Assembly: GCA_000507305.1 (NCBI GenBank)
Contig: DF241460.1
Location: forward strand, 1 to 64,000
Source of the DNA: Breviolum minutum Mf 1.05b.01
Taxonomy: Eukaryota > Sar > Dinophyceae > Suessiales > Symbiodiniaceae
Direction of reading: 5' to 3'
DNA: 64,000 nt
Under the pieces are notes generated by a model. It was not told the DNA's origin and searched no databases. It saw only the letters and a program-made list of their open reading frames with translations. This document shows, one piece after another, positions 49,491-60,770 of this stretch (position 1 is its first letter; each line of letters begins with the position of its first letter). The position numbers and the translations under genes are program-made.

Positions 49491-50190
49491 GGGATTTCCG
49501 GAAAAAATGCCCTGGAAAACTCTTGAAAACACTTGGTCCACTTTTCAGTTTGGCTTCCAATCTCAACCTTCAGTGCAGGTTTCATGTTCATCTTTTGATA
49601 TCTTTTGTCTTCCGAGAAAAGTTACGATCAATTGGCTAGTACATGAGTTATAACTTATTACCCCAATATCAAAACATTGCTGCAACTAGAGAAGCCATGA
49701 TGAAAACCCACCCGGCCGCAGCTTCTGGTGCCGCGTCACATGCTGTCAGGCACGGCACGAAGCGAAGGAGTTGCGAAGTTGCGAGCGAAAAACGGCGCGC
49801 TTTTTCAAGCCAGCGGCAGCGAGCAGGTTGAATGGATGATTAGGGTGTTTCAAAACACCAAAGCGTGAGGGCCTGCATGTAATCTTCAAAACCATCGTTT
49901 TCAACTCAAGAGCCACCTCCAGAGAGGCTCGCGGTTGAGGAAGAAATGAATGAAAACCACTCTTCCAATTCCAGTTTTCAGGTTCCATGTTAGGTTTTTG
50001 GGTTTGCAATCATTCAGTCAATGGTGGAATTCACTTTTGGATTGTTAAAAGATTGTGTCCTATTGTGCCCACCCAAAGAGTGTTGAGGTACAGTGCTCCC
50101 GGTCATTGTCTGAAAAGACTCAGCATGACGTTCTGCCCACTGGCGTTATGGGTTGGTAGGATCAAAAGTATGTGACAACAGCGCCGACTA

Positions 50191-50292
50191 CCCTCCCAAA
50201 GTTTAACATAGCCCCTCACAAATGATGGTTGGAGGACTACTCTCCTTTTGGGATGGTATATTTTCAGGGGCTATGGTAAACTTCCAGGGGGG
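50191..50292. mobile_element. Family D fold-back element, copy 2
   Basis: Arms CCCTCCCAAAGTTTAACAT (50191 on) and ATGGTAAACTTCCAGGGGGG (to 50292) are inverted repeats over about 32 bp with a few mismatches. The interior has AATGATGGTTGGAGGA and TCTCCTTTTG as in copy 1. Confidence 0.78.
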
Positions 50293-50591
50293 TATGCAGC
50301 CAAAAAATAATCTCAACTTGTTCTTGGGGTGACGAGCTCAGCATTAGAGCCTAGGATGACCCCACACTCAACTATCGTATCTATTTTCACCACCCAACTG
50401 GAAAGTATGCTCGTCGTCTGGGATCATTTCCCCAAGGATCGGGGTAAAAATTGACAAAAATCTTTGAAACTGACTTTTGTGAAGAAAAAATCCAGCCAAA
50501 TGGGAGGGATATCTAGCCCAACTCAAAAAGAAAAACACATCAACAACGCCACATCCCCCGCTCCGTTTCTGTTTGGGTAAGTCTCCAGCGC

Positions 50592-53441
50592 CTCTTCTCG
50601 AAACGGTTGAACTTCCTCAGCCAAAAGCTGGATGAAGCAGTTGCAATTCTCGAGCGTTTGCCGCCCTTGACCACTTTTTGGGGGGGAAATCGACCCTAAA
50701 GTTGTTCGAGGAAAATACACCCTGGAAGATTAACACGGAACCTGAAAATGATGGTTTGGAAGATGATTTTCCTTTTCAATTGGGTGATTTTTAGGTTCCA
50801 TGTTAATCTTCCGGGGTGTACTCCATGCAAAAGCTGTTGGAAACCCACCTACTCTAGTTTTCCGTACCCCGCCAACCAAAAGCTTGGACCTTGGAGGTCC
50901 AAAAAAAAGTGACCCTCCAAATAGCAGAAGATCATTTGTTGGGTCACGGTTTGAAAAACATACCCGGATGGTGGTGTGATTTCAGCCACTACCTTGACCA
51001 TCTGTAACGAATTCTGTGAGATATCAACTGCAACATCTCCAAAGTTTTGGGAGACAAAAAAATCTCACAGTTGCACAGCTCCTTCCATCATGGTCAACGA
51101 GAAAGTCACGAATATCCAGGTTAAACACAACCGGAGTCCCGAGTCAGAGGAGGCCCCAGGGTTTGTACATCAACCGTTTCCCGGACTTGTTGGTTTGGTC
51201 GGTCCCTTGTTGAGTTGGTACTTGAACCAGCTTCTAGACAACTTCCCGAAGAACACAAGTGTATCAAACTGACAATCAGTAAAACTGCCAACCTCAAGTG
51301 CAGGATTCAGCCATCAACAGAAAAGTCCTACGAAACGGAAGCCAGGCCGACATGCCTCATTCCCATTGATTCCCGTGAGGAAACAAAATTGTTTGGAACC
51401 TGACATGAATTATCTATTTTCCTGGTTGAATTGAATCCTTCAATAGCAGTAAGAAAAAATAGCCCCTTGTATAAACTGGAAATACTGTTGATGATTGTGA
51501 AATCCTGCACCAGTTGAGATAAATTTTAAAAACATGTAAATAATGGGATCTTTACCATCAACTAGTATAACTGCGGATTTCTCCCCACCATCAACAGTAC
51601 CAACCAAAAAAGGTCCCAAAAAATCATCCCAAGACTTTGCCAACTCAACGATTCGTCGTCTGAGGGGCTTGATGTAGTGCAAGTAGTTGCGTCGGATGAT
51701 AATGGTGCGCTTCATTTTGGTTGAGATGCACATACCCTTCAAGATGGCACCGCGGATGCTCACATTCCTTGGTGAAGGTGAGGATGTCTTCCGCCATCTT
51801 TGAAGGGATGAAAAATCCAAAAATTGGGATCCAAAAAGGTGGATGCAAACCATTCCCTTCAGAAAAATAAAGGGAAACTTTCCAAAACTGAAGTTGAAGT
51901 TGGCTCAAAATCCTGAAGAAAAAAACTTTTGAGGACTCAGTTTCCATGTGAGACTTCAGGAGTGTATTTTCATGCGTGTTCAAACATCTTTTCGCCCTAA
52001 ATACCTGTTGAAACCACCTTTGATGTATCTCTATCAGTCTCAACTGGTGCTCCCCAGAGTTCTGAACCAACACTACTAATTAATAATCGTGAGTTTGCAT
52101 CCAAGAAAACCCGGCACAACATGGGAAGATCTAAACTTGTTGACCAGTTTTTAAGGGAGTGTCACCAACACAAATCCGGGTGCCCGGATTTGAAACACAC
52201 ATGGTGATGTCCCCTTGAAAGTTAGGATCAATGATTCAGTTATCTATTTCCCCCAACAAAAAACGAAGTGTTGACGACAGAAAGTGGTAAGTTGATAGGC
52301 TACTGGTGTATACCTTCCAGGTGCGAGTTGACGGGATAACTTGGCATTTGTAGGCGAAGAAAAATTCCATTCCCTAAACCAACTCACCGACAACGATTGG
52401 ATCCTGTGATTCTCGACGTCCCCATAAAAACTCAGGGGTTTTTCACCAAAAATCCAATCCCAACAGTCAACATGATTCGGAACTTCCCAAATGAGCGACG
52501 AAAAANCAGGGATTCTTCTAATGGTTTATTATAATCCCTATATAACTGGGGAGTATAATCCCCTATATACCCTAAACAACCAGTTTTTTTTTCATGGCTC
52601 AAATGAATTTCACCAGGAAACCCGGTGAAGGGGCACTTCTTGTCCACAAAATGTCCCTCCTCAGTATGCACGACACACGCACACAGGATGCCCAGAATGC
52701 AACCAATAGATGCGCCGGAAATGCTTCGTTTTGGACTCCACATTAAAATGCGAAGCTTCACAATAAAACTGAAGGGTTTTTCTTGGAGGTGAAAATGAGA
52801 AAAAGTGGTCTTTTCCCCGATCTACTCTTCACAGCTTCACACGTCTTACAGCCACAGAAATGGGTGAGCCTGCCACTGGTCAGCAACTCCCCTCATGAAT
52901 GTTGTTCCGGAGTTCTGCAGCCTTTTCACACAGAATTTCCACATCTCCAGATCGGCCCATATCCTTTATGCTACCACCATTTCTTAGATTAAACCCCATC
53001 GAAGATTAAAATAGATTAGATACCCAAAAATAGCTACCGTATGAGATGGCTTTTACAAGGACCATGATTTTTTGGTATGCATTGTCAAACTTCCAGGAGG
53101 GTAATGCCAGTTATGCATTGCCAATGTTCATTAACCCCCAAATCACAAGCACTGAGGCACCACCATCCAAGGCCTCCAAAAATACCAATGTGGGCAGAGA
53201 TGAAAACCACGGCTACGAATCATCTACCACAAGAAATTTAGCATACCACCGAACCCCAAAATGAAAGAATTTCCAAAACGGTTGGAAACAAAACTGTCTG
53301 TTCCAAACAGAGGTGTCTTTTTTGTTGGTACAAAATCTTTCAAAGAAAATCTCCATACCACCCTTCACAGAGTTTCCCAATGTCCTTCGCTTCTTTAGGG
53401 ACGGCATAACCCAAGCCAATGCTGCGCCAGTAACGAGCAGC
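50592..53441 (-). CDS. RPS11: Ribosomal protein uS17 (RPS11), 5' exons
   Basis: Four exons joined in frame: 53441-53385 ([18 protein letters not shown]), 52659-52622 ([13 protein letters not shown]), 51767-51669 ([19 protein letters not shown], then [14 protein letters not shown]), 50615-50592 (KFNRFEKR). This follows eukaryotic RPS11 block for block from about residue 40 to 110. uS17 binds 18S rRNA in the 40S subunit. The donors are GA (53384, AAG|GACATTGGG), GT, GC and GC. Missing: the first 35 or so residues, which should lie above 53441, and the SVHxSPCF block after 50592. The next recognised RPS11 exon is 16 kb away at 34800-34735, beyond a complete gene on the same strand. Confidence 0.92.
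50716..50820. mobile_element. Family D fold-back element, copy 1
   Basis: Arms TACACCCTGGAAGATTAACA (50716 on) and GTTAATCTTCCGGGGTGTA (to 50820) are inverted repeats over about 34 bp with roughly three mismatches. It lies in the RPS11 intron between exons 51767-51669 and 50615-50592. Confidence 0.85.
51482..51600. mobile_element. Family B hairpin element, copy 3
   Basis: Arms ATACTGTTGATGATTG...AATCCTGCACCAG and GCGGATTTCT...CCATCAACAGTAC, with the shared interior TGTAAATAATGGGAT also found in the 811-923 copy. It lies inside an RPS11 intron but not at its ends. Confidence 0.75.
52506..52506. other. Single undetermined base
   Basis: One N in the assembly, within the RPS11 intron 52621-51768. 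Confidence 0.99.
52522..52583. repeat. Family A dispersed repeat, copy in RPS11 intron
   Basis: Begins GGTTTATTATAATCCC, repeats the word ATAATCCC(C)TATATA twice and ends CCTAAACAACCAG. It begins about 40 bp inside the intron following exon 52659-52622. Confidence 0.78.
53025..53104. mobile_element. Family D fold-back element, diverged
   Basis: TACCGTATGAGATGGCTTTTAC and GCATTGTCAAACTTCCAGGAGGG resemble the arms and interior of the copy at 50191-50292. Confidence 0.4.
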
Positions 53442-54382
53442 CTGCCCCGAGCAGGTAATGACAGGAGAGATGGAAGGTGAGTTACAAACTATTTGAGCTG
53501 ACTGGTTCAATGAAAAACACCTGAATGAAGTTTCTCCGACGGAAAAAAAGATGTTTCAGGCTTTTCATAACTTCCAACAAGTTGTTGCCTCCCTTTTTTC
53601 TTTCGGTTGCTCTGCCACCTCTGCTGCGGGGTTTCTTTGCCCCCTTTTTCCATCTGCCTACACCACCTAAAGAACCCAAAATTGGAAAACGATATCCTAA
53701 AACGACAAAATCCGTTGTTCCAAATCTTGAAATTTTGGGCCTATGCTTATCAGACTGGCTTATCTAATACTCATTCTCCCAACCACCACTCTGAATGTGG
53801 GATATCCGCCCAGCCATCCAATTTCAGGGTGCTTTGGGAGCCACGTGTTTTTACATCAACCAAATTCACCGTTCAGCGACGATGCAGTGAAACTGGATGA
53901 GTGGTGATCTTTTTTCGACGTTTGCCGATCTCCAGATGAAATCATCGAGTCTTTTGCGATTCTTACACCACCTCCCTGTTCAAAACAAAAGAAGCCCACA
54001 AATGTTGCTTCCAACATTCTTGGCATCTCGAATTTCAGTAGTTTTTATTGATTTCAATCAAGTCCTCTCCGCTTCTTTTAAGGTCCCTTATTTGGAGTAA
54101 AGTTTCTGTGACCCTGTGTGGTATTTCAGATAATCTCAAATACACCCAAACCTTGTGGAGGGAATGGAAAATGAAGCAGGGTTTATCTAAAGCTAAGTTG
54201 CAACTATCATTGGCCCGTTCTATCCAATGCTTCGAGTCTTGGCTAGTCTTCGCGGCACAAAAGAACGAACACGAACCCAAAAAGCGTCGGAGGATGGAGG
54301 GAAATTGGGAAAAATGATTGATCTTGCTATTCCTTTACATGCCTTTTCTAGAAAAAACGCTCGTGAAATCTGAAATCACAAC

Positions 54383-54495
54383 CTGGACAAGTTTCAACAT
54401 CACAACCCAGTGCCATTGACAACGTCGAATCCAGGTTCCGTCTTAGGTGATTCAACGTGACGTCTTCGAGGCAATTTTCCGACAGAAAGAAATAT
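54383..54495 (-). CDS. Coding exon, unknown protein
   Basis: A 113-bp exon runs from ATGCAG|ATATTTC to TCCAG|GTTGTG. It reads FLSENCLEDVTLNHLRRN, then LDSTLSMALGCDVETCP. It follows the exon 55157-55011 on the same strand; the same gene is possible. The family is not recognised. Confidence 0.5.
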
Positions 54496-55010
54496 CTGCA
54501 TTGATCAAATGTCTGTGTCGCAAGAAAGAAAACGAGAAAGAAACCCTCCAGTAAACTGACATAGCACATCTTCAAATGAGGATCTTCCCTTGTTTGATTA
54601 CCGCACACAGTAAGACACACCCCACTATTTCTACTTTAAAACTCGAGCAAACCCTGGAAACACCAGGTGACAGCCATACTTGCCAGTCGATGTTCCAATT
54701 GCCAATCTGTGCGGACCCTACTGTCAGACAAACCGGTGAACTCTGAAACAAAAAACAAAATTTCAGTGAAGAAATTCAAGTTGACCTGGCAGACTCTCAT
54801 TGCTAGCCATCACTTTTGAATCACCCAAAGTTTTCAAGTAAAGAAATATCTCGGAATAGTATATGGAGTGTTCCCTCAGACTTTTGCAATTTCAAGGCTT
54901 CATGTTCGTTTTAGTAGAAGGTCTTTTCTGTTATTCACTTTTTCACTTTCCACCGGCTGAGGGAGCGTTCCTTCTTTGTTGAGTAATCTACATAATCTAC
55001 CATCACTTGC

Positions 55011-55157
55011 CACACAGCAAGCAATCTGCTACGCTTTCATCCCATCCTTTATCGGCCCGTTGCAAGCGGTCTGCTGGAGACTCTTTAGCTTCAGATTTGG
55101 CATCCTCCATGCGAGCCACTTTGGCTTTGCGTGGAGGACTCTTACCACTTCGATCAC
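55011..55157 (-). CDS. Coding exon, charged unknown protein
   Basis: Runs from AATGAAG|GTGATCG to TGTGTG|GCAAGTGATG, a textbook GC donor. It reads DRSGKSPPRKAKVARME, then DAKSEAKESPADRLQRADKG and WDESVADCLLC: a basic then acidic, probably disordered segment followed by a Cys pair. The overlapping plus-strand frame is less protein-like. The family is not recognised. Confidence 0.6.
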
Positions 55158-55734
55158 CTTCATTTGGAAAAGGTTTGGAAAGTTGTGGTGTTTTTTTTTA
55201 AACGGCGTTATGGTATAGTTCCGCCAACAACAGCATAGTCGATAAACTAGTGGCTTTGCTTTTTGTTGGACCCTTTTTCCTCATTTCACCCTTATTCCTG
55301 GGTATTTCTTGATGACAGTACCAAGCTAAACCTTTAAAACATCACATCGCTATGAAGAGAACAGTTCATAACAAGACCGAGACAAGAAGTCAGAAAATGC
55401 CTTCAGGATTGTTTTGTGGATATTTTGATAAGTGAACTGGTGCGAATTTCCCACCGAACAGAATTTCTTGGTAAGTGATGATAGCAACTTGGATTTCCCA
55501 TAAGTTACCCTTCAAAAGCGACAGACTTCTCCTGCACAGATGTCCCTGTCAAAAGGTCACGACCAAACAGCTGTTTGGACTTTGAAGGGAATCCATCCTC
55601 AAAAATCATGAAGACATCTTCCAAAACACTACAGTAACCACCAATTACAGTGAGCCACCATTTTCCTGACCCCACAAAATGCCACTACCATTGATCCAAA
55701 AAAACCACTATCATCCAGTTTTTTCTGACACAAG

Positions 55735-55870
55735 TGACCAAAGGTGCGTCCAGGTGGATCAACTGGGCGATCTGGGCGATCCAGTTCCATCTTCAAATGC
55801 TCCACTGAAGCGCTTTGACTACGTGCCACCTGACGAGAACGACGGTTTTGTGACCGGCGACTTGGGGTGG
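55735..55870 (-). CDS. Possible coding exon, strand uncertain
   Basis: The minus strand reads RRSRQVARSQSASVEH, then RPDRPVDPPGRTFGH. The plus strand also has an open, splice-bounded frame (QLGDLGDPVPSSNAPLKR). Minus is preferred because its neighbours are minus. Confidence 0.3.
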
Positions 55871-56327
55871 TTTTTTTTTGAAACACGGTTTCGAAACAGC
55901 CAGTTTACAAAGAAGTGAGGTTTGAGGAAAAATGCTTCTTTGTTTAGTTTAGTACCTCTTTCATGAAGCAATATATTGTATGTGTATGAATAAAGATTTA
56001 CCTGGAACCCTCTGTAGAACTTTTACACCGCCCTCAAAAGCCAGGACATTCTAGATGTTCACCAGTTACAGGTCGTTGGTTCACTAGTTCAGATACTAAG
56101 AGGCCTCCATGTTTCAGCACGGTCGCTGAATAAAACCCTCTGGCAATAGAGCAATGGAGAACAAAAACGATTTCCAGATCAGATCCATATGCAAAATGTT
56201 CATGGCATATGTTCGTTTTTCCTGCCCTACATGTCTCCATTGAGGATCTAAAGTATCTACTGTAAATCCATTGTTTCTGGCCAAATTAAGCTACTCCTAA
56301 ATTTCCTGATCATTCTGGTTGAGAAAG

Positions 56328-56428
56328 TACACCCTGGAATCTCATAGATACTAAACCATGATGGCTTGGAAAGATAACCCCCTGAAATATGATAGTTTCG
56401 GGTATCTTTCTTAAATTCAGGCGTGTAG
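56328..56428. mobile_element. Family D fold-back element, copy 3
   Basis: Starts TACACCCTGGAATC, carries CATGATGGCTTGGAAAGA and ends GGCGTGTA; arms and interior match the copy at 50716-50820. Confidence 0.65.
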
Positions 56429-56714
56429 ATTCTTCTTTACGATGCCAAATAAGAAACTGCTGATTTTTGTGTTTGGGTCCTTTCGGGGATACCCCCAAGG
56501 TGTATTTATTACAAGTATGTATCTCATAGCATGGAAACTTATATTGGAGTCAACATGGGAACAGCCCTGCAACAACTATCATTGTTTAAGATTTCCCATG
56601 GCTGTAAGATGATGCAGTTACAGTATATATGTGCGAAATTGGAATTGAATCAAGCCGCGCAACGCATCTCAGCAAACATCTCTACAAACGTACCCTTGCA
56701 TGCATGTCATGCAT

Positions 56715-56760
56715 GTATATATATATATATATATATACACATATTCATATACATATAAAT
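56715..56760. repeat. (AT)n tract
   Basis: ATATATATATATATATAT flanked by ACATAT words. Confidence 0.85.
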
Positions 56761-56823
56761 AGTACAAGGTACATAAACAGGTCTAGATATACATTTACTT
56801 CTCTACATATGTCTTATCTTTGC

Positions 56824-57032
56824 AAAATTCCCAAAGATCTCTTCACCCAAATCTTCGATGTCTTCTTCCCCGGTTGAAATCCATTTGGGACCCACCTCCT
56901 TCAGGGCTTCAAACTCCGAACGTAACAAGGCGTGGCCTTGGCCCAATTTTTCAAGTGAAAGAACTGAAGGTGAAGCTGCGAAGCTTAAAAAGGTGGACTC
57001 AGCATCCCAATTTGTTGGAAAGGCAGAGTTAA
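56824..57032 (-). CDS. Coding exon, unknown protein
   Basis: A 209-bp exon starts after GCCAAG at 57033 and reads NSAFPTNWDAESTFLSF, then LGQGHALLRSEFEALKEVG and GEEDIEDLGEEIFGNF. The likely donor is a GC at 56823. The frame is unbroken and strongly protein-like (charged, helical C-terminal half). It may follow the Pro-rich exon at 58125-57436. The family is not recognised. Confidence 0.55.
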
Positions 57033-57435
57033 CTTGGCTTAGCTTAGATCACACCAGTGAAAGGGGCCCGGCCCGGATGTTCATTGGAATCTTTGGTTTG
57101 TTTCTTGTTTTTTGACTTTCAGCTCCAAAAAACACGACTGGAACTAACCAGGCCAAACAAGAAAACGAGGGCCGAAGTTCGGAATTTGCCGTTGTGGAGC
57201 CTCTCAACTCCCCGAAGTGTTCAGCATAAAAAAAAGGGGCAGCTCAGCCTATTTACGAGGGGAAAAACCCTTGGGATGTGGATTTTTTCCCTGCTCTCTC
57301 ATTTGGCTCAACAACCGATGTTTCATGGGGGTTGTAAATCCATTTCACCCATGATCAATCATCCAATCATCAGAAGTTCACTTAGTGACTTAGTGACTCA
57401 GATGGAAAGATGGAAGACAAGAAACCGGCCCGCAC

Positions 57436-58125
57436 CTCCAACCTCCAACCCACCCCAGACCTTGGGACAACTTCTCCACATCTGCTGCCATATCTTGTAA
57501 CTTGCCAGCTTTTGGTGAAGGAGATCTGGCACCATAATTTGCTAAGCTTTGCCGCTCCTGTAGAATGGGTGACCGTGGTGAACGTGGTTCCACGGTGAAT
57601 TGGAATTGCCCTGTAAAGGGCCATGGCGTCGCGGCTGGCAAAGCAGAGGGTAGGGTGGGGGAGGTCATTGGTGGTGTCATTAGCGCATCCATATAGTTGA
57701 AAGGTGCCATCCCTCCCAAACCTCCATCCATGGTCGTCACCGGCACTGCTGTGGGCAGTGATGGTGCTGCAGTCATCAGCGGTGCTGACAACGGTGCTGC
57801 GACTGGTGGGGCTAAGCGCAAGGAGTAATGGCTGGTGATGGGAGCGCCACTGGATACTGTCAATGGTGGGCTGGAGGCATGAAGGCTTGGTACTGGTTGC
57901 GGTTCATAGACATAGCAGGGCAAGGGATTCGTTGGATGCGTATAAGGTACCGACTCAGAGATGGGTGGTGTCACCCCATCAGTACCTGGAAGGTAGGAGG
58001 TGGGAGGTGTGCCACCCACACTGGGACCCGAAGGGCCCGAAGGGGTGATGATACGCGTCACGGGTTCCACCAGCATCTTGAGCCAAGCTTGATGGCTGTC
58101 CAACTGGTTGTCTCCGTGGTTATTC
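57436..58125 (-). CDS. Large Pro/Ser/Thr-rich coding exon, unknown protein
   Basis: The minus strand is open for about 690 bp, far longer than most exons here, and reads a low-complexity Pro-rich protein (PSGPSGPSVGGTPPTSYLPG; APPVAAPLSAPLMTAAP), then QFTVEPRSPRSPILQER and a final helical piece LQDMAADVEKLSQG. The end at GGTTGGAG|GTGCGG is a good donor; the start near 58125 is approximate. Such composition suggests a disordered linker or scaffold region. No domain recognised. Confidence 0.55.
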
Positions 58126-58239
58126 CCAGGCCAAGTTGGAAGGTACCAAGTTTTTCACCTCTTGGTAAAAAATTGTTTTAAGTGAAGGGTAGGTATTTCG
58201 CCCAAAACGGCGCGTTTTTTGGCACACCGTTACACTGGG

Positions 58240-58335
58240 GAGTTTTCAAGTGTCGATCCAGGCCTTCTTTGACTTCTTGGTCAACAATCGCTTGGAACCC
58301 AAGAAGACGGCGTCCTGGAGTTTTCTCCGAAGGAT
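58240..58335 (-). CDS. Possible coding exon upstream of the Pro-rich exon
   Basis: The minus strand reads KLQDAVFLGSKRLLTKKSKK in one frame and GRRLLGFQAIVDQEVKEG in another; both are open, so the frame is undecided. Confidence 0.3.
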
Positions 58336-59285
58336 TGAATGTTCATCCGCCTTTTAAAAAAAACTCCAAAAAATCGGGGCACCGAATATTTTTTAGTTCG
58401 CAAGAATTTCCAGAGCTCCTTTGTTAAGGGTTCTGGAGCTTCACCATGGAGATAACAATGTCAAAAATGGAAATCTCCACATATGGAACCGTTGGATCTT
58501 CATGTTTGTTGCATATGTTACCCTTTGTTAGATAAGTTACCAAAGGATCTTCTCCCAGAGTCCTTTTCTACCTGCAGCAAAGCCAAAAAAATGTTCACCA
58601 AAAATAGAAACATCATAGGATCGCTATTTGAGCATTCCGCAAAAAAAAAGCGCTCCAATTTTACTTCGGAAAAAAACCTGACTTTCCAGGTGTGGAACCC
58701 ATTGACTCCAGAGTCTTCGGGTGGCAAAAGGTGGACCCAGATGCCGCGTGAATATTTCCAGGGTTCCGAACACCTTGGTAAAGGGGGTTTCTATCAGAAT
58801 CGGAAGCCCAAGCTCTTTTTTTTTGAAGCACTCAACCTGTAGTCCCAACCATTTTTTTCTCACAAACCAAAGGAACCCAGCAGAAACAAACCTGAATTCA
58901 AGGTACCTCATTCAAACATCTTCAAACCACTTTTCTTCCATTTCAGAAAATGTTTCACGAATCTGAGCCACTAAAAAAAAACTCAAGATGCCCCCGCCCT
59001 CATGGATTCCTGGTTTATTTTCAAAACAAAATTTCCATCATTGGCATCTATGATCAGTTCTTACCCTCATCAAAAAAAATGAATTTGATCATATTTCACC
59101 AACCTACTATTTCCCTGAAAGTAAAGGGGGGCCGGTCCCCTTTACTTTACATACCTTTCCAGGGTGAGATACGTCCGTTCTTCGTCGAATTCTTTTAATA
59201 TCTAAAGTGCTTCAAGCACTGTGACCTTGAAAGGAATCCGGCGAAGAATGGTAGGAACAGTCAATTCATCGGTCATGGTTCAGAA

Positions 59286-59372
59286 ATCCTGCGAACCAAT
59301 TCAGATACATATAACTCTGTAAGTAGTGGGATAGTTACCATATCAAGTGGTGCAACTGCGAATTTCCACATC
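59286..59372. mobile_element. Family B hairpin element, degenerate copy
   Basis: AGAAATCCTGCGAACCAA and AAGTGGTGCAACTGCGAA with the interior TGTAAGTAGTGGGATAGTTACC match the inner arms and centre of family B. Confidence 0.45.
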
Positions 59373-60571
59373 AATTCATATCTGCTTCTCAACCCAAACC
59401 TCGCTTTTCCCTCGCTTGTTTTTGGGGGGTAAAGAAAAACTATGTACAGGGACTTGCTGTGTAACCTAGATTCAGAAGAACTTCCATCAGCCTGAAACAA
59501 GCCCCAAAAGGAATGAATTCACCAGTATTATTAAGTAAATTCTCATTTCGAGTGTTTGAGGGATTACCTGAAACGCGGTTTCGCAAAATCCCTATCAAAA
59601 ATCTAAAACAAACCCAGCCAGGAAGATGTCACGATTAATGGATTTTGAACTGGCTAAAGGCACCTTTTTTGTGGTAACACACGGGTGGCACAGGTGGCAC
59701 CTGCTTCTGAAATGCCTTCTCGTTCTGATCCATGGTTGCCTGTGTAGGGTTTGGCACAGAGCTCATATGATGCTGAGGGATCTTCTACTGACTTCTTTTT
59801 GGTGGAAAAAGCCTCTGAAAAAAAAATCACTGATCATGGTAGATAGTTGGAAGACCTAAACTCAATAAAAATGAGTTCCAATTCCGTTTCCATTTCTCCC
59901 TTTTTACCTCAGGATTGCTCCATCTCCATCAATCTGACCCCCCAAACAAACACCAGCTACAACGGGAACAGCCATCTTCACAAGAACTTTGGATCCTGGG
60001 AATTTGTCAAGTTGGATTTTGCATCACCGAATTGAATCATCATATTCTGATTGCTTATCATTGGAATGCTTAGATGTAAACGGCAGTTTATAATAATCAG
60101 CCAGTGGTTGGCTAGTGCTTGATGATGGTGGTTGTCATATCCCCATTACATCAAATATTCTTCCGTTCAAAAAAATCGAAGAATTTTTGGGAGAAAAGCC
60201 ACCAACATCAACCAGCAAACCATTGGATGATCATTTTAGTGTACGGGATCCCCAGGAATAAACAGCCAAGCATTCAATCCATGTTACCCCAGAGCAAACG
60301 GAACCCATGTTCCCTCGTAGCGTTCACAGTTCAAAGGATTAAATCACCATGTTTAATGGGAAATATATCTTCACAAGGTCCATTTTCTATTGCTAGGATC
60401 GTTCACCAAATGTTGATGTTTTCTTGCGGATAGACCTCCAAGTGTTTTGACATAGCAAACCCCTCAAAAGAAACGATGATGATCAAATGACCCCGTTCTG
60501 TTTTCATTGAAGTAAATGTTGAATTTCCCATCAACCAAGCTTACTCTAACACTTGCAATGACACCCTTTAC

Positions 60572-60770
60572 CTGGAATATTCCATGAACGTAAAGAGACC
60601 ACCGGTCTCTGGATCGCTGTTCAAGACTACGGCATTGCTTTCTTAATTGAAAGGAAACTCCAATGACCCAAGTCGAAAGATGCCAAGGTGCCAGTGGAGT
60701 TTCCCAAATTTGAAATTCGGTTGAAGAGTTCAGGCACAACATTGGAACGATTATAATGAAGGTAATTGAT
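60572..60770 (-). CDS. Probable coding region, frame changes inside
   Basis: The minus strand reads INYLHYNRSNVVPELFNR, then GTLASFDLGHWSF, and in another frame AVVLNSDPETGGLFTF ending CCAG|GTAAAG (strong donor, last base 60572). Two exons with a very short or hidden intron, or a frame break, would explain it. The family is not recognised. Confidence 0.4.

Noticed and set aside
55679..55918. Plus-strand frame with AG|G acceptor and GT donor
   Set aside because: The minus strand is also open here and all neighbours are minus; kept only as a strand-uncertain minus exon.
57298..57312. CATTTGGCTCAA, resembling the 3' part of the dinoflagellate spliced leader
   Set aside because: It lacks a T and the upstream half of the leader, and it is on the plus strand while the genes are minus.
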